64,000 nt of DNA, taken from contig NZ_LR733275.1 in the NCBI RefSeq assembly GCF_902506415.1, positions 1,375,339-1,439,338 of the forward strand, given 5' to 3'. This stretch comes from Massilia sp. 9I. Lineage in GTDB: Bacteria; Pseudomonadota; Gammaproteobacteria; Burkholderiales; Burkholderiaceae_D. Shown in pieces: positions 45,720-56,800 of the stretch. A program made the position numbers and the translations under genes. Each line of letters opens with the position of its first letter. Within the stretch, counting starts at the first letter, position 1. The notes beneath the pieces were generated by a model. The model was not told the DNA's origin, ran no database searches, and saw only the letters and a program-made list of their open reading frames with translations.

Positions 45720-46727
45720 ATGTTAACTCCCATGTTTGTCCAGCACTTGGTAGGCTTGTGCTGTGTCCGTGCGTCTGCATCCGCGGTGGAAGTAATCGTC
45801 GGCGACATGGTGATGGATACGGCAGCGGGTAAGCAGCGGGACGTCGACGTTACCGTGACGGTCGAGGTCGAGCCAGGCAAGCTAGAAGGCTACCTTGCGT
45901 ACGAGGTTAAGCATGAAAAGGGGCCAATCGACGTTGTTACCGTTGAAGGGCTCTGTGCTAAGTTGGGAGATATGCCCCAGCTGACCTCGCGTGCGATCGT
46001 TTCAACATCGGGGTTCACAGAGGGTGCGCGTAAAAAGGCGACTGCGCGGGGTGTTGAGCTTTATACGCTCGAGCCTTGGAAAGAACCGGTCGAAACGTTT
46101 TTTGGGGAGGGCTGCAGCCTCAGGGGCTTGCCAAGCGAAGCAGTTCAAATCCAGCGCCAGATCCTCTTGATCTGGGAGACACACTACACCTACACCCAAG
46201 CTGTAGGCGGTCCAGAAAAATTCTCGACCCCGGATGAGTTGCCGTTATTTACAGCAAAAGGAAAGCTCCACAAAAAATACAAAACCTTCGGAGAGTTTCG
46301 GCAGTCAATCTTCATGAGGTCTACAAATGTATTGTTTGGCCTCCCACCTGCCTCCGCTCATCTGAGCGCGCCGAAACACGGCACAGACCTTTTGCAGACG
46401 CCACCCTGGCCGATGACGCATACAATCGAGACCGAACGCGACCAAATATTCCTGAGATTTGAAGGTGGCCTGTGTCCGATTGCAAGCATCACAATTACCG
46501 GGACTATGGCTTGGCGAGAGTACCCAAGTAACTCTCAGCAGTTCGTCATGAAAAATGTTGCGGACGGCACACCTTTTGCTGCGGCCATCGTCATGGGAGG
46601 TTACCCCTCATCGGTCCAGTGGGCGATTGTCATGGCACCAGGCTCAGCGAAAATGAACATCATCAAGATCGAACTAGCAGAGAGGCATATCAATGCAATT
46701 CGCGGCCTGAAACTAGATATCTTGTAG
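45720..46727 (+). CDS. Mrr-like restriction endonuclease-fold protein
   Basis: 335 residues. Residues 25-120 look like an Mrr-type PD-(D/E)xK nuclease: RDVDVTV (Asp41/Asp43), then AYEVKHEKGPIDV (Glu62-x-Lys64) and SRAIVSTSGFTEGARKKA with GVELYTL, as in Mrr_cat proteins that cut modified DNA. The remaining 210 residues form no family I recognise and may sense a substrate. No methyltransferase is adjacent, as expected for a type IV or stand-alone enzyme. TATAAT lies at 45686-45691, 29 bp before the start. AT-richer than its neighbours, so probably acquired. Confidence 0.65.
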   Translation: MLTPMFVQHLVGLCCVRASASAVEVIVGDMVMDTAAGKQRDVDVTVTVEVEPGKLEGYLAYEVKHEKGPIDVVTVEGLCAKLGDMPQLTSRAIVSTSGFTEGARKKATARGVELYTLEPWKEPVETFFGEGCSLRGLPSEAVQIQRQILLIWETHYTYTQAVGGPEKFSTPDELPLFTAKGKLHKKYKTFGEFRQSIFMRSTNVLFGLPPASAHLSAPKHGTDLLQTPPWPMTHTIETERDQIFLRFEGGLCPIASITITGTMAWREYPSNSQQFVMKNVADGTPFAAAIVMGGYPSSVQWAIVMAPGSAKMNIIKIELAERHINAIRGLKLDIL

Positions 46728-46774
46728 GGAAGCAGCCGATTTAAGCACTGGCGATATTTGCGGACCTGACAACA

Positions 46775-46806
46775 GATCGTGGCCACCAAACGCGGTGACC
46801 ACGATC
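46775..46806. other. hairpin between the Mrr-like gene and amtB
   Basis: GATCGTGGCCACC-AAACGC-GGTGACCACGATC, 12 of 13 arm positions pair. It lies 47 bp after the plus-strand stop and 81 bp past the end of amtB. No T-run follows. It may limit read-through between the convergent genes. Confidence 0.5.
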
Positions 46807-46887
46807 AATATTAACGCTATTGGACGCTGTTCTATCAAGCCTCCCTTACGTTATCACCCGCACCGGAGGACTTGGCACAGCACCCGC

Positions 46888-48285
46888 TTACGCGTGGTAA
46901 GCCGACTCCCCGTGGCTGGTGATGTCCAGGCCTTCGCGTTCCTGGTCGGCCGGCACGCGCAGGCCGATGACCACGTCCACCAGCTTGAAGGCGACGAAGG
47001 CCACCACCGCCGACCACACGATGGTGATGCCGATGGCTTGCGCCTGCACCCAGACCTGGTTCGCGATCGAGTAGTCCGGCGAGCCCTTGTTGGCGATGTA
47101 GTCCCAGATGCCCTGCCCGCCCAGCTGCGGCGCGGCGAACACGCCGGTCAGCAGCGCGCCCAGGATGCCCCCCACGCCGTGCACGCCGAACACGTCGAGC
47201 GAGTCGTCGGCGCCCAGCAGGCGCTTCAGGCCAGTGACGCCCCACAGGCAGATGATGCCGGCCAGCAGGCCCATCACCAGTGCACCCATCGGGCCGACGA
47301 AGCCGCAACCCGGGGTGATCGCCACCAGGCCGGAGACCGCGCCCGAGACCGCGCCCAGCAGCGAAGGCTTGCGCTTGAAGATCCACTCGCCGAACATCCA
47401 CGACACGGCGGCCGCAGCGGTCGCCAGCAGGGTGTTGATGAAGGCCAGCGCGGCCACGTCGCCCGCTTCCAGTGCCGAGCCGGCGTTGAAGCCGAACCAG
47501 CCCACCCACAGCAGCGAGGCGCCGATCATGGTCATGGTCAGCGAGTGCGGAGCCATCGATTCACGGCCCAGGCCGAGGCGCTTGCCGATGACATACGCGC
47601 CGACCAGGCCCGCCACGGCGGCATTGATGTGCACCACGGTGCCGCCCGCGAAGTCGAGCGCGCCCTTCTGCCACAGGAAGCCGGCGTTCGAGGTGACGGT
47701 GGCCAGGGTGGCGGCGTCGGTGATCGCGTCAGGGCCGGCCCAGAACCAGACCATGTGGGCCACCGGCAGGTAGCCGAAGGTGAACCACAGCACCATGAAC
47801 AGCAGCACCGCCGAGAAGCGCACGCGCTCGGCAAAAGCGCCGACGATCAGGCCGCAGGTGATGGCGGCAAAGGTGCCCTGGAAGGCGACGAAGATGAACT
47901 CGGGGATCATGGTCTCCTTGCTGAAGGTGGCGGCCTGGCTGAAGGTGCCGGCCGCGGCATCGTAGATGCCGTTCAGGAAGACGCGGTCGAAGCTGCCGAT
48001 GAAGGCATTGCCCTGGGTGAAGGCCAGCGAGTAGCCGTACAGGCACCACAGGACGATGATCAGGGAGAAGACCATGAACACCTGCATCAGCACCGACAGC
48101 ATGTTCTTGGCGCGCACCAGGCCGCCGTAGAACAGGGCCAGGCCCGGGATCGACATCATGATGACCAGGATGGTGGCGATGAACATCCAGGCGGTGTCGC
48201 CCTTGTTGATCGTCGGTGCGGCCAGGGCCGGCAGGGCCAGGCCGGCGGCGAGTGCGCCGGCCAGGAGTTTGGTGGTGAGCTTCAT
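46888..48285 (-). CDS. amtB: ammonium transporter AmtB
   Basis: 465 residues from the ATG at 48285, preceded by AAGGGGA. A signal peptide (LLAGALAAGLALPALA) is followed by eleven membrane segments typical of Amt. Conserved pore sequences include DFAGGTVVHINAAVAGLVGA (twin-His region), FGVHGVGGILGALLTGVF and FNAGSAL. It imports ammonium and is closed by GlnK, whose gene lies 10 bp upstream. Third gene of torF-glnK-amtB under a sigma-54 promoter. Confidence 0.95.
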   Translation of the reverse strand: MKLTTKLLAGALAAGLALPALAAPTINKGDTAWMFIATILVIMMSIPGLALFYGGLVRAKNMLSVLMQVFMVFSLIIVLWCLYGYSLAFTQGNAFIGSFDRVFLNGIYDAAAGTFSQAATFSKETMIPEFIFVAFQGTFAAITCGLIVGAFAERVRFSAVLLFMVLWFTFGYLPVAHMVWFWAGPDAITDAATLATVTSNAGFLWQKGALDFAGGTVVHINAAVAGLVGAYVIGKRLGLGRESMAPHSLTMTMIGASLLWVGWFGFNAGSALEAGDVAALAFINTLLATAAAAVSWMFGEWIFKRKPSLLGAVSGAVSGLVAITPGCGFVGPMGALVMGLLAGIICLWGVTGLKRLLGADDSLDVFGVHGVGGILGALLTGVFAAPQLGGQGIWDYIANKGSPDYSIANQVWVQAQAIGITIVWSAVVAFVAFKLVDVVIGLRVPADQEREGLDITSHGESAYHA

Positions 48286-48295
48286 GCAGTTCCCC

Positions 48296-49386
<1,091 letters not shown>

Positions 49387-49471
49387 GACATTCCCCTTAT
49401 ATTCAACGGCTGAACCGTGGCGCAGGCCGTTGCGGTTTACAATCTCGTTTGCTACACGCCTGACAACTCTT

Positions 49472-49488
49472 TAGCAGGATGCGTGCCA
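49472..49488 (-). promoter_or_regulatory. sigma-54 promoter of torF-glnK-amtB
   Basis: On the minus strand TGGCACGCATCCTGCT: the -24 GG and -12 GC are exactly 10 bp apart, with 12 of the consensus TGGCAC-N5-TTGCA positions clear (CTGCT at the -12 end). Expected start near 49463, about 75 bp before torF. Confidence 0.82.
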
Positions 49489-49612
49489 GCCGAAAAACCG
49501 CGATCGGGGTGCTTGTTTTCTCAACCATCCGCCCCATTTGTGATTCGAACAACCAGGAAAACCCGCGCGCCGCGCGTTTGCAGCGGCGCCGCGCACCAAA
49601 GCGGATGGCGAC

Positions 49613-49627
49613 GCACCGTCGTGGTGC
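49613..49627. promoter_or_regulatory. NtrC-type enhancer site
   Basis: GCACC-GTCGT-GGTGC, a perfect dyad matching the NtrC consensus GCACC-N5-GGTGC. It lies about 150 bp upstream of the predicted torF start and also just before ubiK. A normal distance for sigma-54 enhancers. Confidence 0.72.
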
Positions 49628-49654
49628 AGCGCTCCGACTGAATAGGAAATGGAC

Positions 49655-49996
49655 ATGAACAACTTCTTCAATGACATCCAGGGCAAGATCAACCAGGCGC
49701 TGGAGAGCACCCCGGCGAAGGACATCGAGCGCAACGTCAAGGCGATGATGACCCAGGGTTTCTCGAAGCTCGACCTGGTCACCCGCGAAGAGTTCGACAT
49801 CCAGGCCCAGGTGCTGGCCAAGACCCGCGCCAAGCTCGAGGCGCTGGAACTGCGCGTGGTGGAGCTGGAAGCACGCCTGGCGGCCCAGGGCAGCTCCGGC
49901 GCCACGGCGACCACAGCGAGCCCGGCTACGGCCAGCGGTCCGCTCCCGGGCGCCACCGACCCGTCCGCGCCCCACGTCATCCTCGACAAGCCCTGA
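49655..49996 (+). CDS. ubiK: ubiquinone biosynthesis accessory factor UbiK (BMFP)
   Basis: 113 residues from the ATG at 49655, 7 nt after AGGA; an ATG two codons earlier is too close. [38 protein letters not shown] and a coiled coil ([15 protein letters not shown], about 70-90) match the BMFP/YqiC family. UbiK helps late steps of ubiquinone synthesis with the UbiJ partner. A low-complexity Ala/Thr tail ends the protein. 16 bp before nrdJ. Confidence 0.86.
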   Translation: MNNFFNDIQGKINQALESTPAKDIERNVKAMMTQGFSKLDLVTREEFDIQAQVLAKTRAKLEALELRVVELEARLAAQGSSGATATTASPATASGPLPGATDPSAPHVILDKP

Positions 49997-50012
49997 TCCG
50001 CCAGCGGCATTC

Positions 50013-52478
50013 ATGCACATGAATGCGCCCGACACATCGCCCGACGCCCTGGCGCCGCAGGAAGTCTCGCTCGACGTCCTGCGCGAGAAATACGCCAAGG
50101 GCGAGGAAAGCAGCATCCTCGACGTGCGCCGGCGCGTGGCGCGCGCCCTGGCCGCCCTCGAGCCCGAAGACCGGCGCGCCGAACTGGAGGAACGCTTCCT
50201 CTGGGCCCAGGAACAGGGCTTCGTACCCGCCGGGCGCATCAACTCCGCCGCCGGCCTCGGCCTGCAGGCCACCCTGATCAACTGCTTCGTCCAGCCCGTG
50301 GGCGATTCCATCTCCGGCAGCGAAGACGGCCTGCCGGGCATCTACACCGCCCTGCTTGAGTCGGCCGAGACCATGCGCCGCGGCGGCGGCGTCGGCTACG
50401 ACTTCAGCGCCATCCGCCCGATGGGCAGCAAGGTCCGCGGCACCCGCTCGCGCGCCTCCGGCCCGGTCTCCTATATGGAAGTGTTCGACGCCTCCTGCCG
50501 CACAGTGGAGTCGGCCGGCGCGCGGCGTGGCGCCCAGATGGGCGTGCTGCGCATCGACCACCCCGACATCGAACGCTTCATCGCCGCCAAGGACGCGGGC
50601 GGGCTCACCAACTTCAACATCTCGGTCGGCGTCACCGACGAGTTCATGCGCGCGGTCGAAGCGGACGCCCTGTTCGAACTGGTGCACCGCGCCGAGCCGG
50701 GCGGCGAAGAGGATGGCGCCTACCTGCGCGAGGACGGCAGCTGGGTCTATCGGCAGGTCGCGGCGCGCGCGCTGTGGGACAAGATCGTCGCCTCGACCTA
50801 CGACCACGCCGAGCCGGGCGTGCTCTTCGTCGACCGCATGAATGCGGAGAACAACCTCTGGTACGCCGAAGAGCTGCGCGCCACCAATCCCTGCGGCGAA
50901 CAGCCGCTGCCCGCCTATGGCTGCTGCGACCTGGGCTCGGTCAACCTGACCGCTTTTGTGATTGACCCCTTCGGCGCCAGCCCCAGCTTCGATTTCGAGC
51001 GCATGTGCGAAGTGGCGGCGGTCGGCGTGCGCATGCTGGACCTGGTGCTGGATGCGACCGAATGGCCGCTGCCGCAGCAGGCCGCCGAATCGCAGGCCAA
51101 GCGCCGCGTGGGCCTGGGCTTCCTGGGCCTGGGCAGCGCCCTCGTGATGCTGGGGCTGCGCTACGATTCAGATGAAGGCCGGGCCATGGCGGCGCGCATC
51201 GCCGAAACCCTGCGCGACGCGGCCTATGCCACCTCGGTCGAGCTGGCGCGCGAAAAGGGGCCGTTCCCGCTGTTCGATGCGGATCGCTACCTGGACGGCC
51301 AGTTCGTGGGACGCCTGCCGGACTGGCTGCGCGACGCGATCCGCAAGTACGGCATCCGCAACTCGCACCTGCTGTCGATCGCGCCGACCGGCACCATCTC
51401 GCTCGCCTTTGCCGATAACGCTTCGAATGGTATCGAACCGTCCTATTCCTGGACCTACCAGCGCAGGAAGCGCATGCCGGACGGTAGCTGGCGCAGCTAC
51501 GATGTCGAGGACCACGCGTGGCGCCTGTACCGCCAGATGGGCAATGACATGGCGAACCTGCCACCGGCCTTCGTCACCGCACTCGAGATGCGCGCGCTCG
51601 ACCACCTACGCATGGTGCAGGCGGTGCAGCCTTTCGTCGACACCGCGATCTCGAAGACGGTCAACGTGCCGGAAGATTATCCCTTCGAGGATTTCCGCGA
51701 CCTGTACAGCCAGGCCTGGCATGCGGGCCTGAAAGGCCTCGCGACCTACCGCCCGAACACGGTGCTGGGCAGCGTGCTGTCCACATCGCCGGAGCGGCGC
51801 GAGTCAGCAGGGCCGGACGAGGATCCGCTGCGCAAGCGCTTCGAGCGCCGCCCGCTGGGTGAGCTGGAATCGGTGACCTCGAAAATCGAATACTCGACCC
51901 AGGAAGGCCGCAAGACCGCCTACCTGACGGTGAGCTTCATCCGCGCCGACGGCGTCCACGAAGGCCGCCCGGTCACGGTCGAACGTCCCTTCGAGTTCTT
52001 CATGCCTTCGAACCAGCGCACCGGCGGCCAACAGTGGATCACTGCCTCGATGCGCCTGCTGTCGATGGTGGCGCGCGCCGGCGGGCCGATCGCACGGGCG
52101 CTGGCCGACATGCGCGACGTGGTATGGGAAAAGGGCCCGGTGCGCTGCGGCTACCTCACGCGCGAAGACGGCACCCAGGTGCCGGTCTACCACGACTCGG
52201 AAGTGGCGGCGATCGCCTTCATGCTGCAGCGCGTGCTGATCCGGCGCGGCTTCCTCGACGCCTTCGGCAACCAGGTGCCGGTGCCGGAACTGGCGCGCAT
52301 GCTCGCCGCCCGCGGCGCCGGCTTCGCACCCGAAGCCGAACCGCAGCCACCGACCAGCTCCGGCGCCCTGCCGCCTGTCACCGGCGCCAAATGCCCGGAA
52401 TGCGGCGCGCGGGCGCTGCGCAAGGTCGACGGCTGCACCCGCTGCGACGAGTGCCATTACGTGGGCGAGTGCGGCTGA
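50013..52478 (+). CDS. nrdJ: adenosylcobalamin-dependent ribonucleotide reductase
   Basis: 821 residues, class II monomer. Disulfide partner Cys in INCFVQPV, catalytic thiyl loop [18 protein letters not shown], and [15 protein letters not shown] of the barrel. No ATP-cone precedes the catalytic domain (which starts near residue 50). The C-terminus has [18 protein letters not shown] and [10 protein letters not shown], a four- to six-Cys metal-binding or redox tail. It reduces ribonucleotides with a cobalamin radical, so works with or without oxygen. No nrdAB in the window. It follows ubiK. Confidence 0.92.
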   Translation: MHMNAPDTSPDALAPQEVSLDVLREKYAKGEESSILDVRRRVARALAALEPEDRRAELEERFLWAQEQGFVPAGRINSAAGLGLQATLINCFVQPVGDSISGSEDGLPGIYTALLESAETMRRGGGVGYDFSAIRPMGSKVRGTRSRASGPVSYMEVFDASCRTVESAGARRGAQMGVLRIDHPDIERFIAAKDAGGLTNFNISVGVTDEFMRAVEADALFELVHRAEPGGEEDGAYLREDGSWVYRQVAARALWDKIVASTYDHAEPGVLFVDRMNAENNLWYAEELRATNPCGEQPLPAYGCCDLGSVNLTAFVIDPFGASPSFDFERMCEVAAVGVRMLDLVLDATEWPLPQQAAESQAKRRVGLGFLGLGSALVMLGLRYDSDEGRAMAARIAETLRDAAYATSVELAREKGPFPLFDADRYLDGQFVGRLPDWLRDAIRKYGIRNSHLLSIAPTGTISLAFADNASNGIEPSYSWTYQRRKRMPDGSWRSYDVEDHAWRLYRQMGNDMANLPPAFVTALEMRALDHLRMVQAVQPFVDTAISKTVNVPEDYPFEDFRDLYSQAWHAGLKGLATYRPNTVLGSVLSTSPERRESAGPDEDPLRKRFERRPLGELESVTSKIEYSTQEGRKTAYLTVSFIRADGVHEGRPVTVERPFEFFMPSNQRTGGQQWITASMRLLSMVARAGGPIARALADMRDVVWEKGPVRCGYLTREDGTQVPVYHDSEVAAIAFMLQRVLIRRGFLDAFGNQVPVPELARMLAARGAGFAPEAEPQPPTSSGALPPVTGAKCPECGARALRKVDGCTRCDECHYVGECG

Positions 52479-52530
52479 AACAAGGGATAATCGCCGGTTC
52501 ACCCATTCGCTTTCCGCACGAGCACCTCTT

Positions 52531-53043
52531 ATGAACGATTTCAACAGCGTCCCGCTGGAATTCTTCCAGGATTACCCGGAGCCGGGCGTCAACTTCATCG
52601 ACGTCGGCTGCATCTTCGACCAGCCCGAACACTGGCGCCTGGCCATCGACACCCTGCACGCGAAGACCGATGAGCTGCACTTCGACTTCATCCTGGCGAT
52701 GGATGCGCGCGGCTTCATGATCGCTGGCGCCCTCGCCCTGGAACACAAGGTCGGCTTCGCCATGGCGCGCAAGGCGGGCAAGCTGCCCGGCCAGGCGATC
52801 AGCATCGACTACCAGCGCGAATACGGCAGCGCCACCATCGAGATCCAGCCGGAACGCATCAAGGGCCAGCGCGTGCTGATCGTCGACGACGTGCTGGCCA
52901 CCGGCGGCACCATCGAAGCGGCGGCCGCCCTGCTGCGCCGGATCGGCAAGGACGTGGTCGGCGCGGCAGCCCTGTTCAATATCGCCTTCTTCAAGGACAA
53001 GCGCGCGCTGACGATGCCGGTGGTGACCCTGCGCGACGTCTGA
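52531..53043 (+). CDS. apt: adenine phosphoribosyltransferase-like enzyme
   Basis: 170 residues. PRPP-binding loop VLIVDDVLATGGTI, preceded by FDFILAMDARGFMIAGALA and GFAMARKAGKLPG, as in Apt. It salvages adenine to AMP. The 3' end overlaps the convergent DUF2306-type gene by 53 bp. About 50 bp after nrdJ. Confidence 0.93.
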   Translation: MNDFNSVPLEFFQDYPEPGVNFIDVGCIFDQPEHWRLAIDTLHAKTDELHFDFILAMDARGFMIAGALALEHKVGFAMARKAGKLPGQAISIDYQREYGSATIEIQPERIKGQRVLIVDDVLATGGTIEAAAALLRRIGKDVVGAAALFNIAFFKDKRALTMPVVTLRDV

Positions 53044-53683
53044 GCTGGGCGCGCGCTTCGCGCCAGATCAGAAACACGATGGTGAGCATCCCGATTACCG
53101 AGGGCAGCAGCTGCGACCACGGCTGCCCTACCCTGACCAGGTTGCCGGTTGCGGCGGACAGCATGCCGAACAGCGAGGCCACCATCTTGTAGATGTGCTC
53201 ATGGCGCCAGAGCGCGGCGTGCCAGCGGCGCGGAAAGCACCAGCGCGCGGCGTCGTACGTGAGCAGCATGGCCAGTGTCCCGAGCGTGGCGTACACGACG
53301 CCCGGCGCCGCGCCGGCCATGCCGCCTTTCGCCAGCAGCACCGGCAGCAGGCCAAGCGCCCAGGCGATGGCGCACAGCGACAACAGCGCGTCGACCCGGT
53401 TCGGCCCCGCGGCCCGGGTATACAGCACATGCCAGCCGCTCAGCAGCTGGTAAGTGACCAAGAGGGTCAGCACGGCGAACAGCGGAACGAAGCGGAAGAA
53501 CAGGTTGCCGATGACCGCCGTGGCACAGACGGTCAAGGTGAACAGGACGAACACGCGTCCGCGCCTGCGGTGAACGGGTGTACCCTTGGCGGCCGCCAGC
53601 ATCGCCAGGCCGAGGCCGATCGCGACGATGCCTGCGCCGATGTGCACGGCGAGATTGACGAGGTGAGGAAGAGGAAGCTGCAT
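52991..53683 (-). CDS. DUF2306-like integral membrane protein
   Basis: 230 residues from the ATG at 53683 (MQLPLPHLVNLAVHIGAGIV). Seven or eight membrane helices, for example FVLFTLTVCATAVIGNLFFR, LFAVLTLLVTYQLLSGW and FGMLSAATGNLVRVGQPW. Conserved His residues (HIGAG, HRRRGR, HEHIYKM) could bind heme or metal. DUF2306 assignment is from general pattern; no function is known. Ends inside the last 53 bp of apt on the other strand. Confidence 0.7.
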   Translation of the reverse strand: MQLPLPHLVNLAVHIGAGIVAIGLGLAMLAAAKGTPVHRRRGRVFVLFTLTVCATAVIGNLFFRFVPLFAVLTLLVTYQLLSGWHVLYTRAAGPNRVDALLSLCAIAWALGLLPVLLAKGGMAGAAPGVVYATLGTLAMLLTYDAARWCFPRRWHAALWRHEHIYKMVASLFGMLSAATGNLVRVGQPWSQLLPSVIGMLTIVFLIWREARAQLRRRAGSPPASSARACP

Positions 53684-53823
53684 GATTGGCCCTGGTGGAA
53701 AACGATCCCAGGCCAATGTAAGGACAAACCGGAGCGATAGCGCGAGCGATGTCGCCGCTTGCGGAAATACGGGAACGAACTGCGGCTTCCCTTCCCGCCG
53801 CCGTCCGTTCCCGAGTGACTGGC

Positions 53824-56800
53824 TTAGTCGACGCTGACTTCCTTGCGGTTGTCGCGCGAGACGCGGTCGATCATCTTGTTATACGGATCGACACCGACCT
53901 CGAACGGCTTCTCCTTGACCGTCACGGTCACCACCGGGTTGTCGCCCGTGAGCACGCGCTTCTCCAGCAGCAGGACGCGCTCGTCCTTCTCCTTGGCGCC
54001 GGCGGCGCGTGCGAAGATACCGATCTCCACCGGCTCGTCGTAGGCGCGCGGCGTTTCCTTGCCATGGCCATCGGCTTCCATCTTCGCCAGGTGCAGCTTC
54101 ATGCTCACGTCCCACTGCCCGTCGGCGCGCTTGACCGCTTTTGCCTCGGTGACGCGGTTATCGTAGAAGACGATCTTTTCGAACAGGTCGGTGATCAAGG
54201 CTTGCTTGTCCTTCGGCGCCTCGGCGCGGATGTAGGCGAGCAGCTCGCTGGAGGTGGTGAACGGCGACTCCTGGTAGCCCTTGTCCTGCAGGAAGCGCTT
54301 GAGCGCACGGTTCAGGGCTTCCTCGCCGATCTCGTCGCGCAGGCGGTAGAACACCAGGCTGCCCTTGCGGTAGTGGATATAGTCCTGGTTCTCCACGCGG
54401 TACAGCGGCAGCTCCTCGATCTTCTCGCCGCCGCGCGAACGCAGGTAGCGGTCCAGTTCATAGCGCAGGAAGCGGCGCATCTGGTGGCGTCCGTATTCCT
54501 TTTCCATCACCATCAGCGCCGAGTACTGCGACAGCGATTCGATCAGCATGCTCGCGCCCTGCACGTTGGCGGCCGTCACCTGGTGGCCCCACCACTGGTG
54601 CGCCACTTCGTGCGCCGTCACGTAGAACACGTAGTCGATCGCGTCCTTGTCGCGCAAGTCGGCGATGAAGCCGATCGATTCCGAGAACGGAATGGTGTTG
54701 GCGAAGGACTGGGCGAAAGTCGCGTAGTTCGGGAACTCCAGGATCCGCACCTGCTTGTGCTGGTAGGGCGTGAACTGGGTGGTGTAGTAGTCCAGCGACT
54801 TCTGGGTCGCGGTCACCATCCGCTCCACGTTGTAGGCGTGCTTCGGATCGTGGTAGACCTCGATCGGGATGCCCTTCCACTCACCCTTCTTCACCTGCCA
54901 GTCGGCCGACAGATAGGCGAAGAACGGCATCATCTTCTGGTCCATCTTGTACTGGTAGTAGTTGCGGCCGTTCGCCTTCCAGGACTTCTGCAGGTAGCCC
55001 GGCGCCAGCGCGGTCTGGTTGGCGCTGGTCGAGACCGTGGTCTCGTAGCTGATCCAGTCCGCTTCGGGCCCGAACATCGAGTTGCGGCGCGCCGCCTGGT
55101 CTTCCAGCTTCGGCATGCGTTCCGGTTCGCCCAGGCCGCGCTTGCGGCGCTCATTGCGGTCGCGCAGTTCGGCGTCGCCCTGGTAGCCCAGCTGCGGGAA
55201 GAACTGGCGGTTGTTGAAGAACGTGCCGTTCAGGTTGATGGTATCGGGGCTGCCACCGTTGCTGAATCCTGGACGGCGTACGTCGACCGTGAATTCGAGC
55301 GGCATGCGCTCGCCCGGCTGCATCGGCTGCTTAAGTTTCAGGATGCTGAAGCCGGCCTCCTTGTCGCTCACCAGCACCTGGTGCGGCGGCAGCCTGGTCC
55401 AGGTGACCGTGGCGTCCGGATTGACCTGCAGCGGCAGGCTGTCGACCGGCTTGCCGGTGCGGTTCTCCAGCACGTAGCTGCCGCGGATCGCCAGGCGGCG
55501 CTCTTCCGGATAGATGTCCACGTCGGCGCGCACGTCCGTCACCTTCGCATGCGGCAGGTCCTTGTACTTGCGGTAGTTCTTCTCGTACGCGGCCTGCTTG
55601 TCCATCGCGACGTTCGCGGGTTCGTACTTCGCCAGGGTATTGGTGTTGTAGAAGATCCAGCCGCCAGTTGCCGCAAACGCTGCGACGAACAAGGCCAGCG
55701 CCACGCCAGGCGCGCCTCTCAGGCGCCGCCCCGCCTCGCGCACGCGGGTGCCCCAGGCGAAGGACAGGCCACGTACCCAGAAGGCCTGGGCCACGATCAG
55801 CGCCGCCACCATGAACAGGCTCCAGTACAGCGCGAACCAGCTCCAGCCGGCGATGAAGTGGCCGAAGCCGTTCATGTCCGAATACGGGGTGCGCGGCAGG
55901 CCGGCGATGTTGTACAGGTTGTGGTCGAGGTGCAGGATGCCGGCGACGATCTGCGACACCATGAACAGGATCATCAGGAGGTAGCCGACGAACTTGTTGT
56001 TGGTGACGACCTGCAGCACCACGGCCAACAGACCCATCAGGATGAAGGGCAGGCCGGCGATCAGGATGCTCTTGACGTAGACCATGCCCTCGATCGGCGC
56101 GCCGCCCTTGATCAGCTGGATCACCATCGCCGCCAGCACGCCGGTGAACAGGAAGGCCAGCACCACGCCGGTCAAGGCCAGGCTCTTGGCCACCAGCGGC
56201 GCCCAGTTCGGCATCGGCATGGCGTCGCTGACGTCGGCGATCTTTGCCTGGCGCTCCTTGAAGATCAGCTCACCCGCATAGAAGGTAACGATGATGATCA
56301 GCATGAAGGTGAAGCTGCCGTTCAGCAGTTCGACCATCAAGTGGGTCATCGGGTACACGGTGGTGCCGAAGATCTCGCCCATCTGGGTCGAGCTGCCCAC
56401 CAGGTTCATCACGCTGAACAGCAGCATGACCAGGAAGGGCACGCTCTTGAACACGGCGGCGGCGTCGAACTTGAAGATGTGCCAGCACTGGATCCAGCGC
56501 GTGGCCGTGCTGAAGCGCGGTTCGATGCGCGGCAGCTTCAGCGGCGCCGGCGCGGCGGCGCTTGCTGCTGCCGCCTTGGCCTTGCCGAACAGGCGCTTGC
56601 CGGTGCCGGCGCGCTGCGGCTTGAAGAGCGCGAGCGTCAGGCCGAACAGCACCAGCGCGACTGCGCTCCACAGCAGGCGGTTGGCCAGCATGTAGCCGGC
56701 GAACTCGGGCAGGCCGGCGTTCGATTCGGCGGTCGAGAAGTAGCGCGTGGCGCGCGAGAAGGCGCGCAGGCCGAACGGGTCGGACAGGACCGCGATCCAC

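Noticed and set aside
53770..53813. CGGGAACG/CGTTCCCG arms as a terminator for the DUF2306-type region
   Set aside because: The loop is 28 nt and there is no T-run, so it is a weak candidate.
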